DNA from: Kolteria novifilia
GTDB taxonomy: Bacteria; Planctomycetota; Planctomycetia; Kolteriales; Kolteriaceae
DNA: 64,000 nucleotides
Assembly (NCBI GenBank): GCA_007748055.1
Contig: CP036279.1
Span: 1,736,001-1,800,000 of the forward strand
Direction: 5' to 3'
Part shown: in pieces, positions 34,547 through 46,517 of the stretch
How the letters are laid out: each line of letters begins with the position of its first letter
Numbering within the stretch: the stretch's first letter is position 1
Notes under the pieces: generated by a model
The model's database searches: none
What the model saw: only the letters and a program-made list of their open reading frames with translations
Told to the model about the DNA's origin: nothing
Made by a program: the position numbers and the translations under genes

Positions 34547-36186
34547 AAGTTGACGAGGATCTGGGTGTAGAGCAAGTGAGCTTGTTGCTGACCACCCTGG
34601 TTGCGGATGAAGTTGCCGGACCAGAAGTGGTTGTAGCTCACTTCCAGGCTGACGTTGTTGGTGACCTTGTAGAGAGCCACGAGGTCCAACTCGTTGCCGA
34701 TGTGCTGCCCGGAGCGTCCGGTCGGATCCTGGAAGGAGACGATCCCGGCGGCGTTGTAGAGCCCGTCGCGCTTCTCGGCCAACCACATGAAGTGGCTCCA
34801 AGCCAGAAGCGTCAGCTTCTTGGTCGGCTTGACGAAGACCTGGAAGTTGGCGTCGTAAACATTCTGTCGGGCGACGAGGTCGATGAAGCCGAAGTATTTA
34901 TGAGCCAATGGGTAGAGTTGGTTGAAGGTTCCGATTGTGCCGTCGAACGGATCGGAGTCTCCACTCGCCCAATCAAACCAGGCCCAGACCGTCGGCGTCC
35001 AAAAGACATCGGGCATCTCGCGGCCGATACCAACCGTCATCATTCCCGCGACGATGTCCTTGCTGCCTGACGTCCCGAGCTGCATGCCCCCTTCAATGTC
35101 GTAGAGCCAATCGGAGACCTTACCGTCGAAACGGCTGCCGACGGTCCAGACCAGGTTGTCGGGATTGCCGCTGTAGTTGCGGTGACCTGGACCGGCTTGG
35201 GGGCCGGGAAGGGCATCTTCCTCCCGAAGGATGAAGAGGAACGGCATTGCCTGGATGTTCTCATTTCCCCGCGTGTAGCCGACGAGGCCCGCGAGCCAGG
35301 TGCTCTGGCTCGGTTGGTCGTAGCTCGTTGGGTGGAACTGCGTCCAGTAGAAGGCGTTGGTCGGCCGAACCCAGAAGATCTCGGTGTCGAACTTCTTGGA
35401 GCCCTTGGTGAAGAGCTTGCCGCCCGAGAAGGTTCGCGGAGCGTTCGCCCAGAAGAGCGGCGACAAGAGCCGTTGAGCTCCGGCCGTCAGCTGTTGGCGA
35501 CCGACGCGCGCCGATGTCTTCGCTCCATCGTCCCACGTCCAAAGATGCGCTTCGCCGAAGACGTTGAGTAGGTCGCTTCGGTTCTCATCGATCGCCAGTG
35601 GGGGCAGTGACGAGTTGTTGTAGGAAGCGTCAAGGTACTCGACGTAGGCCCGGAACCAGCCGCCGATTTCCGCATCGAGATAGGTCCGCAACCGTACGAG
35701 GCTCTCGTTGTTGGTGCGTGGCGTCGTCGGCGTTCCGGTGAAGAGACTGCGGTTGTCGAGGTTCTTGTACTGGTGACGAATTTGGCCACCGGCCGAGACC
35801 ACCACGCAATCGCCACACAGCTTGCGGCGCTTGAGCCACTCGAACATCTTGCCCCGATCGGCCCCTGGGTTGTCGAGATAGAGGAAATTGTTCTCAAAGA
35901 GCAAGGGCTGAAAGGGATTCGGCGTCGGTGCCGTGTTGACGTCCTCTTCGAGGACGGGATCGGCGCCCATGCCCGTGTCGGAGACATCGGGGGTGAACAG
36001 GAACTCGTCGTCAGCGCCTTCCGGGGCGACGAACGCTTCCGGATCGGGCGGCACTTCGCCAGCGTCACCGGGAGCGGTGATCGCGGGTCCGGTGGGGTCG
36101 GCGTCCTGGGCGAACACGGGCGAGGCGGAAAGTGTCGCCGCCAAGAAAGCCGTGCCGAGGGCATGTCGAGTCAGTGAGCAAAGCAT
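34543..36186 (-). CDS. Outer-membrane porin-like (alginate-export type) beta-barrel protein
   Basis: A 547-residue protein with a signal peptide (about residues 1-26, ending PVFAQD) and an acidic Pro-rich mature N-terminus. It then shows many alternating aromatic beta-strands (WFRAYVEYLDASYN, ARVGRQQLTAGAQRLLSPLF, NVSLEVSYNHFWSGNFIR) ending in a C-terminal aromatic residue, VNF, typical of outer-membrane barrels. The pattern resembles the alginate export (AlgE-like) family. Its place beside the nitrate cluster suggests, but does not prove, an anion or nutrient porin. Start ATG 36186 carries the signal peptide. Confidence 0.8.
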   Translation of the reverse strand: MLCSLTRHALGTAFLAATLSASPVFAQDADPTGPAITAPGDAGEVPPDPEAFVAPEGADDEFLFTPDVSDTGMGADPVLEEDVNTAPTPNPFQPLLFENNFLYLDNPGADRGKMFEWLKRRKLCGDCVVVSAGGQIRHQYKNLDNRSLFTGTPTTPRTNNESLVRLRTYLDAEIGGWFRAYVEYLDASYNNSSLPPLAIDENRSDLLNVFGEAHLWTWDDGAKTSARVGRQQLTAGAQRLLSPLFWANAPRTFSGGKLFTKGSKKFDTEIFWVRPTNAFYWTQFHPTSYDQPSQSTWLAGLVGYTRGNENIQAMPFLFILREEDALPGPQAGPGHRNYSGNPDNLVWTVGSRFDGKVSDWLYDIEGGMQLGTSGSKDIVAGMMTVGIGREMPDVFWTPTVWAWFDWASGDSDPFDGTIGTFNQLYPLAHKYFGFIDLVARQNVYDANFQVFVKPTKKLTLLAWSHFMWLAEKRDGLYNAAGIVSFQDPTGRSGQHIGNELDLVALYKVTNNVSLEVSYNHFWSGNFIRNQGGQQQAHLLYTQILVNF

Positions 36187-36632
36187 CCTTGTCAGCTCCA
36201 GACGAGACAATCGGTGGTTAGTGGATATCGAACGTCTGACAAGCGTGGGGACCGTTGATCCTGGTCCAGAAGTTACGCGCATCGTGCGGCGCCTCTCGTC
36301 ACATCATGCGATGTCGAGTGGCCGATCCCACCGTTTGTTTCGGCTGGAACCCCCCAGTCGCTTTAGTCTGTTGAGAACTCCTATAATCCGAATATTTCCT
36401 ACCTGTTCATCAGGCTTCGTCGAACCGCTACGAGCCGCAAAGTTCCTCGTGATGGTCCCCGATGGCTCGATCACACGCGGCGTCGAGGGCGGAATGGTTG
36501 GTGAATCGATGGTGGTGGCGGGGAATTTTCGACGCGAGCGAGGGAGAAACCTCTCCTTGGCGGTCCCGTGCGCCCACCATACTTTAACCAGTACGAAACC
36601 AAATGTTGAATCTTGCCGGAGACGCACCACCA
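36187..36632. other. Divergent intergenic promoter region (porin / aconitase)
   Basis: 446 bases between two outward-reading genes. A perfect TATAAT hexamer sits at 36382-36387 on the plus strand, without a convincing -35 partner. The rest holds no gene and no long repeat. The stretch near 36370-36420 is AT-richer than its surroundings, as expected for a promoter. Confidence 0.35.
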
Positions 36633-39344
<2,712 letters not shown>

Positions 39345-39379
39345 GACCTAGGTCCTGACAACATGGAAGCCTCAACGAT

Positions 39380-39414
39380 AACGCCCGTCTCCAAGTCACT
39401 TTGGGACGGGCGTT
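39380..39414 (+). terminator. Hairpin terminator after acnA
   Basis: AACGCCCGTC (39380-39389) pairs perfectly with GACGGGCGTT (39405-39414), with a 15-base loop. It is followed by a T-containing tail (TTCGCTTTG). It lies between acnA and the convergent lipoprotein gene and could serve both strands. Confidence 0.65.
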
Positions 39415-39468
39415 TCGCTTTGAGTGGTTGCAAGAACTTCTACTGGGCCTGGAGCGACTGGGCCGTCT

Positions 39469-39867
39469 CTACGGTGCAGTTAGAGACTTGGCCTTTGTCT
39501 CCATCTGGTCGAGACCAGCAAGGATCTCCTTCTTCGAGCCGTTGGACTTTGACAAGCTGATCAGCTTGTCAAGCTCCGCATGGATCTCGTCAACGGTCCC
39601 CTGCTTGGGACCGAAGTTGCTGTAGGCGTCACCTTCGAAGCTCTCCTTGAGGATCGCCAACTCGTTGCTCGCCTGGGTCGTGCTGCTGGAGGCGACCTTC
39701 TTGATCTCGGCAATGCGTTCGACGAGATTCTTCGCGACTTGGCTGTTGGCATCGGTGGCCGATAGTTTCGGCGGACCGCTATCTCCGCCGCAACCTGCCA
39801 CCAGGGAGAGCGGTAGCAGGCAAGCCAAACCTATCCCCACTCGCCCGAGATGTTGGACGCTCGTCAC
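39469..39867 (-). CDS. Small lipoprotein, unknown function
   Basis: A 132-residue protein with a lipobox (LSLVAGCGG, Cys26), then a helical charged body (NLVERIAEIKKVASSSTT; ELDKLISLSKSNGSKKEI). A GTG start at 39867 with AGGAG about 9-10 bases upstream is preferred. The body looks like an extended helical bundle. It lies 36 bases from the DUF1559 gene upstream and is probably co-transcribed with it. No known family. Confidence 0.7.
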   Translation of the reverse strand: MTSVQHLGRVGIGLACLLPLSLVAGCGGDSGPPKLSATDANSQVAKNLVERIAEIKKVASSSTTQASNELAILKESFEGDAYSNFGPKQGTVDEIHAELDKLISLSKSNGSKKEILAGLDQMETKAKSLTAP

Positions 39868-39903
39868 TTATACACTCCTGTAACTGCGCAATCGGGCGTC
39901 CGA

Positions 39904-40851
39904 CTACAGACCTTCCGCGATTTGATTGTCCGAGATGCCGAGCGCGGCATCCCAGACCGTCGAGTCGACCGAGTCGCTGATAAACGAGACCGCCCCGTCA
40001 CAGAAGCTGACGTGAACGCCGCCGGGGTGGACGCTGCGAGCCCCCTGGACGGAGCTGGAGCCAGTGTTGTCCGAAGAGCAGGGCGGGGCAACGGTCGCGC
40101 TGTTGATACAGTAGGGAGGCTCGTCGAGGATCAGTGAGTTGGGGGTCAATTGGCCGTCATCGCCACAGAAGGAGAGACCGACGACATAATTCCACGCGCC
40201 GCGACCGTCATAGCTGACGGTAGTCAGCGCCATGATTTCGGACAGCGCGACCGTTTTGGATGTTCCATCGGCGATGTCCTCGGGCGCCGCTCCCCATTGA
40301 GCGACGGCACTGAAGGGGCCTCGTTGGGATTGCGTGGTGAAGTCGCCGAGGTCGAGTTGCTGTCCGGGGCCAAAGTTCGCCGCCAGATGCATCTTCGCAT
40401 GACCGTTGTAATCCTGAGTCAAGGGAGTCGTGGGGACGGACTGGGATGGGCATAGGAAATCCGAGATCTGCATGAGGTTGACGGTCGAGTTTTCCGGCGT
40501 CCTTGAGGTGAGCTGGAAGTTGTACTTATCGTAGATCGCTTGTTTGTCCATGTAAGGAAGGAGCATCAGTGCCCAACTCGCTCCCCAGCTGGCGCCACGA
40601 CCTTGGCCTGACGTGGGGACGGCAGCCGTCGACATCCAGACGTGCCCCGGGGGGAAACGCCCCGCCGAGTCCGTATAGTTGGCCAAAGCGACGGTGAGCT
40701 GCTTCAACTTGTTCTGACACTGCATGCGCCGGGCGGCTTCGCGCGCCGACTGCACGGCAGGGAGGAGCAGACCGACAAGAACACCGATGATCGCGATCAC
40801 CACCAACAGTTCGATGAGGGTGAACGCGGAGCGCGAACGAAACTTAACCAT
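39904..40851 (-). CDS. DUF1559 domain-containing protein (type II pseudopilin-like)
   Basis: A 315-residue protein with a prepilin-type N-terminus: FTLIELLVVIAIIGVLVGLL after a short positive leader, then PAVQSAREAARRMQCQNKLK. The C-terminal H-X9-DG region, HPGGVHVSFCDGAVSFIS, is the DUF1559 hallmark. This family is greatly expanded in planctomycetes and is thought to be exported and assembled like pseudopilins. Together with the following lipoprotein gene it may form a small surface-protein unit. Confidence 0.95.
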   Translation of the reverse strand: MVKFRSRSAFTLIELLVVIAIIGVLVGLLLPAVQSAREAARRMQCQNKLKQLTVALANYTDSAGRFPPGHVWMSTAAVPTSGQGRGASWGASWALMLLPYMDKQAIYDKYNFQLTSRTPENSTVNLMQISDFLCPSQSVPTTPLTQDYNGHAKMHLAANFGPGQQLDLGDFTTQSQRGPFSAVAQWGAAPEDIADGTSKTVALSEIMALTTVSYDGRGAWNYVVGLSFCGDDGQLTPNSLILDEPPYCINSATVAPPCSSDNTGSSSVQGARSVHPGGVHVSFCDGAVSFISDSVDSTVWDAALGISDNQIAEGL

Positions 40852-41019
40852 GAAGTGATTCCCCGTGAGTTTGCGGTAGGTACCTCCCCCAGGTTAATTT
40901 TGGGGCATCCTTCGAGCCCTGGCAAGCTCGATTCCGGGGCCGCGCATCGGGTTCGCGGTGGTGACGTGCTGGCAGCTAGGGTCTGTTGATAGTATTCAAT
41001 GGAGGCAACGGAGTAGTTG

Positions 41020-41862
41020 ATGAGTGTTCGATCCGACTGCCCGGATCATGGGCTGTTCTACCGTGTCACGATCTTCGTACTGTTGACCTGCCTCTACGCG
41101 ACGTTGGTTCATCTCGTGATCCAACGATGGCCCTGGATGGCGATCACGGTCGACTCCCGCTTCGAGACGGTGGCGGGTGCCGTGCTCAGTGTGCTGATCG
41201 TCTTTCGGATGAACTCCGCCTACGACCGCTGGTGGGAGGGGCGCAAGCTCTGGGGGCAGCTTGTCAACGATTCTCGCAACCTCGCGATCAAGTCGCGCGA
41301 GTTCCTAGGTCATACGGGCGTCGGCTCCGACCGCATCGGCGAATTGATCGTCGCGTTTCCCTACGTGCTGAAGGAGCACCTTCGCGAAGGAGTTGATGTC
41401 GCCTCCCTTCCGGTCGAGGTTCCCCACGATGGGTCGGTCACCCACGTCCCCGCCTATCTCGCGGGAGAGATACAGCACGAACTGCGACGTTGGAAGCGGG
41501 AAGGGCATATCGACGGCACCGACAGCTTCATCCTCGACGTACATGGCCGCGCGTACATGGACATTTGTGGGGCGTGCGAACGCATCAAGTCGACCCCCAT
41601 CTCGACCGGCTACCTCTCGGTCATCCGCCAGTGCGTCATCTTCTACCTCGTTTGGATTCCCTGGGGGCTCACCGAGGAACTTGGGGCTTGGTGCATTCCC
41701 GCGACCGCGTTCATCGCCTACTTCATGGTCGGCATGGAGCTGCTTGCCGAGTCGCTTGAGGAACCCTTCGGCCGCGACAGCAACGATCTGCGACTCGACA
41801 CGATCTGCCAAGGGATCGAAAAGTCGGTCGGCGAGATCTTGAACGTCGATCATCCGCGGTAG
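41020..41862 (+). CDS. Bestrophin-family ion channel
   Basis: A 280-residue membrane protein. Helix 1 is FYRVTIFVLLTCLYATLVHL. The bestrophin signature follows (LSVLIVFRMNSAYDRWWEGR, LWGQLVNDSRNLA), and later helices include FYLVWIPWGLTEELGAWCIP. The C-terminal NDLRLDTICQGIE motif is typical. Bacterial members form pentameric channels, cation- or anion-selective. The ATG at 41020 is preceded by GGAG; a TTG one codon earlier is unnecessary. Confidence 0.9.
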   Translation: MSVRSDCPDHGLFYRVTIFVLLTCLYATLVHLVIQRWPWMAITVDSRFETVAGAVLSVLIVFRMNSAYDRWWEGRKLWGQLVNDSRNLAIKSREFLGHTGVGSDRIGELIVAFPYVLKEHLREGVDVASLPVEVPHDGSVTHVPAYLAGEIQHELRRWKREGHIDGTDSFILDVHGRAYMDICGACERIKSTPISTGYLSVIRQCVIFYLVWIPWGLTEELGAWCIPATAFIAYFMVGMELLAESLEEPFGRDSNDLRLDTICQGIEKSVGEILNVDHPR

Positions 41863-41884
41863 CCGGGGGCGATGCCGCGACCCT

Positions 41885-42169
41885 TCACAACGATCCGAGT
41901 GGCCGTCTGGCTCCGTGGACGACCCGCAGGATGTCGACCTGATCGTCGCGAACCCGGTAGTAGATGACGTAGTTTCCGTAGGTCGTCGCTCGCACATGGC
42001 GAAGGCCGATCGCGAGTGGCGTTCCGAGAAGAGGTGCCTCACTCAGGCTGGTACATGCCGTTTCGATCTGGCGGATCCACGAGAGAGCACGTTCGGGGCT
42101 ATCCGCCGCAATGTAGTCGTGGATCTCGTCGAGGTCCTTCTGGGACTGAGGCGAGAAATTGACATCCAT
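41885..42169 (-). CDS. ParE/RelE-type toxin
   Basis: A 94-residue ParE/RelE-superfamily protein: FSPQSQKDLDEIHDYI at the N-terminus, then GLRHVRATTYGNYVIYYRVR and VDILRVVHGARR. That is the usual plasmid-stabilisation toxin pattern of conserved Arg, Tyr and His residues near the C-terminus. Its ATG overlaps the antitoxin stop by a single base (TGATG at 42167-42171), so the pair is translationally coupled. The likely action is on gyrase (ParE) or on translating mRNA (RelE); which cannot be told. Confidence 0.88.
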   Translation of the reverse strand: MDVNFSPQSQKDLDEIHDYIAADSPERALSWIRQIETACTSLSEAPLLGTPLAIGLRHVRATTYGNYVIYYRVRDDQVDILRVVHGARRPLGSL

Positions 42170-42423
42170 CAAACCTTCTCGCGAAGCTGCCTGTTGCGTT
42201 TCCGGAGCTGCGCGAAGACCTCTTCGGCGGAGACGAACTCGCCGCGGTCGATCTCGTCGATCCCGACTTGAATCTCCCGGCGCAGATCCTCGATGTCCGT
42301 GACGAAGAACTGGCGACAACGCTCGAGCATGTCGAGGACGACCTCTTGCTCGGTCTGAAACCGGCCTGACTTGATCTCGTCGGCCACGTGTTGCTTGAGT
42401 TCGTCGGTCAGTTCGAGTTGCAT
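42169..42423 (-). CDS. ParD-like antitoxin
   Basis: An 84-residue helical, acidic protein: QLELTDELKQHVADEIKSGR, then a long C-terminal helix FFVTDIEDLRREIQVGIDEI. Composition and gene order (antitoxin upstream of a ParE/RelE toxin) match a CopG/ParD-type antitoxin, whose N-terminal ribbon-helix-helix would repress the operon. No transmembrane or cofactor motif. Confidence 0.85.
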   Translation of the reverse strand: MQLELTDELKQHVADEIKSGRFQTEQEVVLDMLERCRQFFVTDIEDLRREIQVGIDEIDRGEFVSAEEVFAQLRKRNRQLREKV

Positions 42424-42521
42424 CCCAAGTCTCCTGGTGTCATCTGCTCAACTCCATTCTAACCAACGCTCATCGTCAGGCCGAGGAAGCTTCGTCCGCG
42501 GAGACCTCTTGGCTCTGGGTG

Positions 42522-42546
42522 CCATGCCCCCGCCGCGTGGGCATGC
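42522..42546. repeat. CATGCCC/GGGCATG hairpin
   Basis: Inverted repeat CCATGCCC...GCGTGGGCATG in the 212-base gap between the toxin-antitoxin pair and the downstream end of pyrF. Hairpins of this design recur between planctomycete genes and could serve as a pyrF terminator here, although no T-run follows. I see no other feature in this gap. Confidence 0.45.
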
Positions 42547-42635
42547 GCGAGACGCCACGGATTCGAGAAGACGCCCACACCAACGCGAGCATCGCTCCCG
42601 ACAGCGTTTCGGCGACGAACTTGGCGATCGGAGCG

Positions 42636-43577
42636 TTAGCGAAGCCGGCCCGCGGGCGTGTGGGTGGCGAGATCGTCGATCATTCGCCGGGCGGCGGTCG
42701 CGAACGAATCCTTCCAGGGCGCCTCGGCGCCGTCCTTGAGACGGTAGGAGAAGAGGATCGCCCGCGAGCTGTTGACGACCGCGCCGAGCCCGCGCTCATC
42801 GAAGCCAGCCGAGGTGTCGGCGGCACTTCCCCCTTGGGCCCCGTAGCCGGGGATGAGCAGGGGGACGTGCGGCATTCGCTTGCGCAGCGCCACGAGTTGC
42901 TCGGGAACCGTCGCCCCGACGACGGCGCCCAAGGGGCCGTAGCCGTCTGGTGTTGATGTGAGCGAAGCCGAAGCTCCCTCGACCAGGTCCGCGACCCGTT
43001 CGCAGACCGATCGGCCCTCGGCGCTGAGTTCCTGGATCGCCCCCGCGCCGGGATTGCTGGTCCGGACCAGAACAAAGATCCCGGTTCCGTGCTTATCGCA
43101 GCTTTCGACGAACGGGTTGATGCCTTCGGTTCCCAGGTAGGGGCTGACCGTGAGGGCGTCGGCGTTCCAGGGGCGCAGCGTGGTCGAACCAATGCCGATC
43201 GACCCGACGTAGGCGTTGGCGTAAGCCGCCGCGGTGCTGCCGATGTCGTTGCGCTTGCCGTCCAGGACGACGAGCAAGCCGGCGTCGTGAGCGTGGTCGA
43301 CGAGTTGGGAGAGGACCAGCAAGCCCTCCGCGCCGGCCGCCTCGAAGAAGGCCATCTGGAACTTCACGACCGGGACGAGATCGGCGACCTCGTCGAGCAC
43401 GCGCTGGCAAAAGACTTGGTAGCCCTGGGCGACCGCCTTGGTTGTCTCTCCGTGCTCGGCGACGGCATCGCGGCGAAGCTCCTCGGGGAGCAGTTCCCAA
43501 CGGGGATCAATGCCGACCATCGCGGGGGTCTTCTTCGCGAGAATCGCGTCGCTGAGGCGTTGGCCGAAGTCGTTCAT
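42636..43577 (-). CDS. pyrF: Orotidine-5'-phosphate decarboxylase (type 2)
   Basis: A 313-residue PyrF of the longer 'mycobacterial' subfamily. The catalytic motif VLDGKRNDIGST has Lys108 and Asp111. Other markers are VKFQMAFFEAAG, FVLVRTSNPGAG, LLIPGYGAQGGS and a C-terminal VNSSRAILFSY. It decarboxylates OMP to UMP, the last step of pyrimidine synthesis. The ATG at 43577 overlaps the upstream gene stop by four bases (ATGA), so the two are translationally coupled. Length fits the subfamily. Confidence 0.95.
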   Translation of the reverse strand: MNDFGQRLSDAILAKKTPAMVGIDPRWELLPEELRRDAVAEHGETTKAVAQGYQVFCQRVLDEVADLVPVVKFQMAFFEAAGAEGLLVLSQLVDHAHDAGLLVVLDGKRNDIGSTAAAYANAYVGSIGIGSTTLRPWNADALTVSPYLGTEGINPFVESCDKHGTGIFVLVRTSNPGAGAIQELSAEGRSVCERVADLVEGASASLTSTPDGYGPLGAVVGATVPEQLVALRKRMPHVPLLIPGYGAQGGSAADTSAGFDERGLGAVVNSSRAILFSYRLKDGAEAPWKDSFATAARRMIDDLATHTPAGRLR

Positions 43578-44476
43578 GTCGCCGCTCCGATGTCGGCGAG
43601 GCATTGCTTCATGTAGGCGAGGCTCTCGCGAGCGATCGTTTCGGGATCGGGTTTGAAGTCGAAGACCTCGACCGAGACCCACTTGTCGTAGTGGTGCTCG
43701 AGCAGAGCTTGGAAGATCGGACGGAAATCGGTCTCGCCCATGCCGGGGCCACGCAAGTTGGCGTCGTTGGCGTGGAAGTGCCCGGTATGGCCGAGATGCG
43801 TCGCGACAATCTCCGGAATCGAAGGCGTTTCGGACGACATCGCCTTCACATCGAGGTGCAATTGGACGTTGGGATGGTCGACCATCTTCATGAGGCGAGC
43901 CCCCTCGTCGGCCGTTTGGAGAAAGTCGGTTTCCGTCGGCGCCAGAGGTTCGATGCAAAGGGTGACGCCTCGATCAGCGAGGGTTCCACAGGCACGTGAA
44001 AGGGTGTCGGCGGCGAGCTTGAGCGCTTCGTCGTTGGAAGTGCCCTCGGGAATTCGGCGAGCGTCCGGCGATCCGAGGACCAGGATCGAGCCCCCAAGGT
44101 CGGCGGCGGCGTCGGCGAGCGCCCGGAGATAATCGGCGCTCTTGACGCGAACTGCTTCGTCGGTCGAATTGAGGTGAAACCCGGTCGTCTTCGCGAAGAG
44201 CCAGTGCAAGCCGATGATCTCGACCCCGGCATCGGAGGCCTGTCGCTTGAGGAGGGCCCGACGTTCGGCGTCGACGTCGGTGATCAGGGGCGCCAGCGTG
44301 AAGGGCGCGATTTCCAGTCCCGTGTAGCCGATCTCGGCGACCGAGCGACAGATCTCCTCGAAGGGACGTTGCTCGTACAACTCGTTGCAGATCGCGAACT
44401 TCAAAGCGGCATGCTCCCGTACAAATGGGCTTCCTGACGTATCCGTCACGATTGTACGGGTTCCGGTGGCCATCAT
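43574..44476 (-). CDS. Sugar phosphate isomerase/epimerase-like TIM-barrel protein
   Basis: A 300-residue protein (as read from ATG 44476) of the xylose-isomerase-like TIM-barrel superfamily. Barrel strands and metal ligands are GYTGLEIAPF, GLHWLF, LCIEPLAP, VQLHLDVKAMS, HFHANDANLRGPGMGETDF and WVSVEVFDF. The conserved core really begins at FAICNELYEQ. A TTG at 44404 preceded by GGGAG is a realistic start and would remove 24 unconserved residues. The substrate is unknown; linkage with pyrF is probably just co-transcription. Confidence 0.85.
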   Translation of the reverse strand: MMATGTRTIVTDTSGSPFVREHAALKFAICNELYEQRPFEEICRSVAEIGYTGLEIAPFTLAPLITDVDAERRALLKRQASDAGVEIIGLHWLFAKTTGFHLNSTDEAVRVKSADYLRALADAAADLGGSILVLGSPDARRIPEGTSNDEALKLAADTLSRACGTLADRGVTLCIEPLAPTETDFLQTADEGARLMKMVDHPNVQLHLDVKAMSSETPSIPEIVATHLGHTGHFHANDANLRGPGMGETDFRPIFQALLEHHYDKWVSVEVFDFKPDPETIARESLAYMKQCLADIGAAT

Positions 44477-44560
44477 CCCGCGTTCCGACCGGAACTTGTC
44501 CAGCCGGAACGCGTCGATGGTCCACCATCGGGGAGTGACCCCACTACGGAATGCCGCGAC

Positions 44561-45274
44561 TCAGCTCTTGAGCGACTCGAAGGCGGGGTTCTCGATCACC
44601 TCCCACTCCTTGCCCTTGTTCCAGGGGCCGGTCGCGTCCTTGCCCAAATCACCCTCGCCGGTCGAGTCGTTGAAGTACTTGTCGACCCACTCCTTCTCGG
44701 GTTTGAGTTCGCCGATCTCCAGCGGACCCTTGTCCATGCTCTCCAGGGCGGCCCCGAAGGCCTTGAGGTGCGTGATTTCCCGGGTCATGAGAAACTTGAG
44801 CGCCTCCTTGGATCCAGGATCGTCGGTGAAGCCGATGAGCCGCTCGTAGACGATCTTGGCTCCCGCTTCGGCGGCCATGTTGGCCCGGAGGTCGACTTCG
44901 AGCTGGCCGGTGACGTTGATGTAGTCGGAGGTCCAGGGATTGCCCTGGGAGTTGTTGAGCGAGACGCCGCCTCCGCCGACGACGGCGATGAGCGGATCTT
45001 CCACGGCCGCATCGCCCTTTTCCCGTAGCGGTTTCAGGTGGGCACGAGCCAGGGCACCGATGACTTCGAGATGGCTCAGCTCCTCGGTGCCGATGTCCAT
45101 GAGCAAGTCCTTGCGAGCGGGATCCTCGCAGTTGAGCCCCTGGATGGAGTACTGCATCGCGGCGGCGAGTTCGCCGTTGGCTCCGCCGAACTGTTCCAGC
45201 AACATCTTGCCGAAGCGGGGATCGGGATCGTCCACGTGCACGGTGTACATTAGCTTCTTGACGTGGTGATACAT
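44561..45274 (-). CDS. Manganese catalase
   Basis: A 237-residue non-heme catalase that dismutates hydrogen peroxide at a dimanganese site. All metal ligands are visible at the expected spacing: Glu35, Glu65 and His68 (GTEELSHLEV), Glu136, and Glu166/His169 (TREITHLKAF). The protein is short relative to many family members, closer to the compact type. The ATG at 45274 is chosen because AAAGGA lies upstream and conserved sequence begins at MYHHVKKLMY. No export signal, so cytosolic. Confidence 0.93.
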   Translation of the reverse strand: MYHHVKKLMYTVHVDDPDPRFGKMLLEQFGGANGELAAAMQYSIQGLNCEDPARKDLLMDIGTEELSHLEVIGALARAHLKPLREKGDAAVEDPLIAVVGGGGVSLNNSQGNPWTSDYINVTGQLEVDLRANMAAEAGAKIVYERLIGFTDDPGSKEALKFLMTREITHLKAFGAALESMDKGPLEIGELKPEKEWVDKYFNDSTGEGDLGKDATGPWNKGKEWEVIENPAFESLKS

Positions 45275-46164
45275 CGAAGGTCCTTTCACAAGGTGGTTTC
45301 GCATTCCCTGGTGGCGAAGGCCGGGGAGGAGGACGTTCGCCGAGCGTCGACCACGACGAACACCTCGTTAGGTGAGGCTATTTGCGGTGGTTGACGACTG
45401 GTCGTGGAGCAGCGAAAGCAGATCGCGTACCAGAGAGTCCTTCGGGAGCGAGTGCGATTGGTCGGTGGGAGTCAGGAAGGGGGGAATTCGCTGGACCAAC
45501 ACCGGTTGGAAGGGCGCGTGACACTTTCCAAATCACGATGATGACGACCGTGGGGCCCAACGTCTCCCCGAGGCGAGTTGTTGACGACATGGCCTTTGCG
45601 GAGCCAGGTTGGCTGGTGACCAACCAGTAGCGGTGGATGATCGCTCATCCTGCCGCACCCGTTTCGATGCGAGAAAGCGGCGAAGCTGGCGGGCGTCTTT
45701 TCAATCTCACGGAAAAAACCTTGCTCCACTTGTTTCGGTGTCGAGCGACCGTCCTAACTACGGTTTCACCGGGAAAGACGAGTCGGGGAGTGGGCAGGAG
45801 CGATTCACGCTAGGGTTGTCCCTGGGACCATTGACTCGCCTCAAAGGAGGTGGGCATGGAGGACTGGAACGGCCTTTGCATCCGGTCCGTCGCGACGGTG
45901 ACCGCGTTCGTGGCAGGACCACGACACGGTTGGCGGTCGCTTGGAAGTGTCTTCCAAGGCGCAACGTGTGAAGACGCGGCGAGCTGTGTGTGGGCGGACA
46001 AGGAGAATGGAACCGGATGCTGGATTGGTCGTAACTCTCTTTTGGGTTTCGAGTTGTGTTTTTATGGCCGAAAGGGCGTCAAACGGGTGCCTTGACGAGA
46101 ACGTGTCCTATCTCTACCATCGGACATCATGATCAACGCTTGTTGATCGCGTTTTTTGCCACCG
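45275..46164. other. Intergenic region upstream of tRNA-Glu
   Basis: 890 bases between manganese catalase and the tRNA gene. It has several short open frames on both strands but only one with a convincing ribosome site (see 45856-46095). No repeat family members were found. Composition is somewhat AT-richer toward 46020-46160, just before the tRNA. Confidence 0.4.
45856..46095 (+). CDS. Possible small ORF (79 aa), doubtful
   Basis: ATG at 45856 follows AAAGGAGGTGGGC, one of the best ribosome sites in the window. The product is Trp- and Cys-rich (CEDAASCVWADKENGTGCWI) with no recognised family, and codon use is not clearly gene-like. It could be a real small protein, or a chance match in a long gap. 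Confidence 0.25.
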   Translation: MEDWNGLCIRSVATVTAFVAGPRHGWRSLGSVFQGATCEDAASCVWADKENGTGCWIGRNSLLGFELCFYGRKGVKRVP

Positions 46165-46239
46165 GCCCCGTCGTCTAGCCTGGCCTAGGACACAGGATTT
46201 TCATTCCTGCAACACGGGTTCAAATCCCGTCGGGGTCAC
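46165..46239 (+). tRNA. trnE: tRNA-Glu (anticodon TTC)
   Basis: A complete cloverleaf can be drawn. The acceptor is GGCCCCG/CGGGGTC, with one G-T pair. A D-arm follows, then anticodon stem CAGGA/TCCTG with loop TTTTCAT (anticodon TTC), T-arm ACGGG/CCCGT with loop TTCAAAT, and discriminator A at 46239. CCA is not encoded, so it would be added after transcription. Confidence 0.93.
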
Positions 46240-46517
46240 TCTCTCTTTTTCCCCACCACTTGGGCGTTTCCGCCCACCGCGTCTTTCATCACCTTCGTGA
46301 GAGCGTGCTGAGGATTATTGCCTCTCCCTCCAACGTCCCTTGATTGGAGTTGAAGGGAAGGGGAGTGATCACGCGTCGTCACGATCAGTGCGCCTAGCAA
46401 CTGGGGAGAGCTCGCCACCGAGAGCGGTGGGAGCCGCGCGTCCTAGAGTCTGTGCCGACTATGATTGGAAGTTGGCCCCTCTCCGGGCGTGAGAGAACCA
46501 ACGCAAGGATAGAATCG

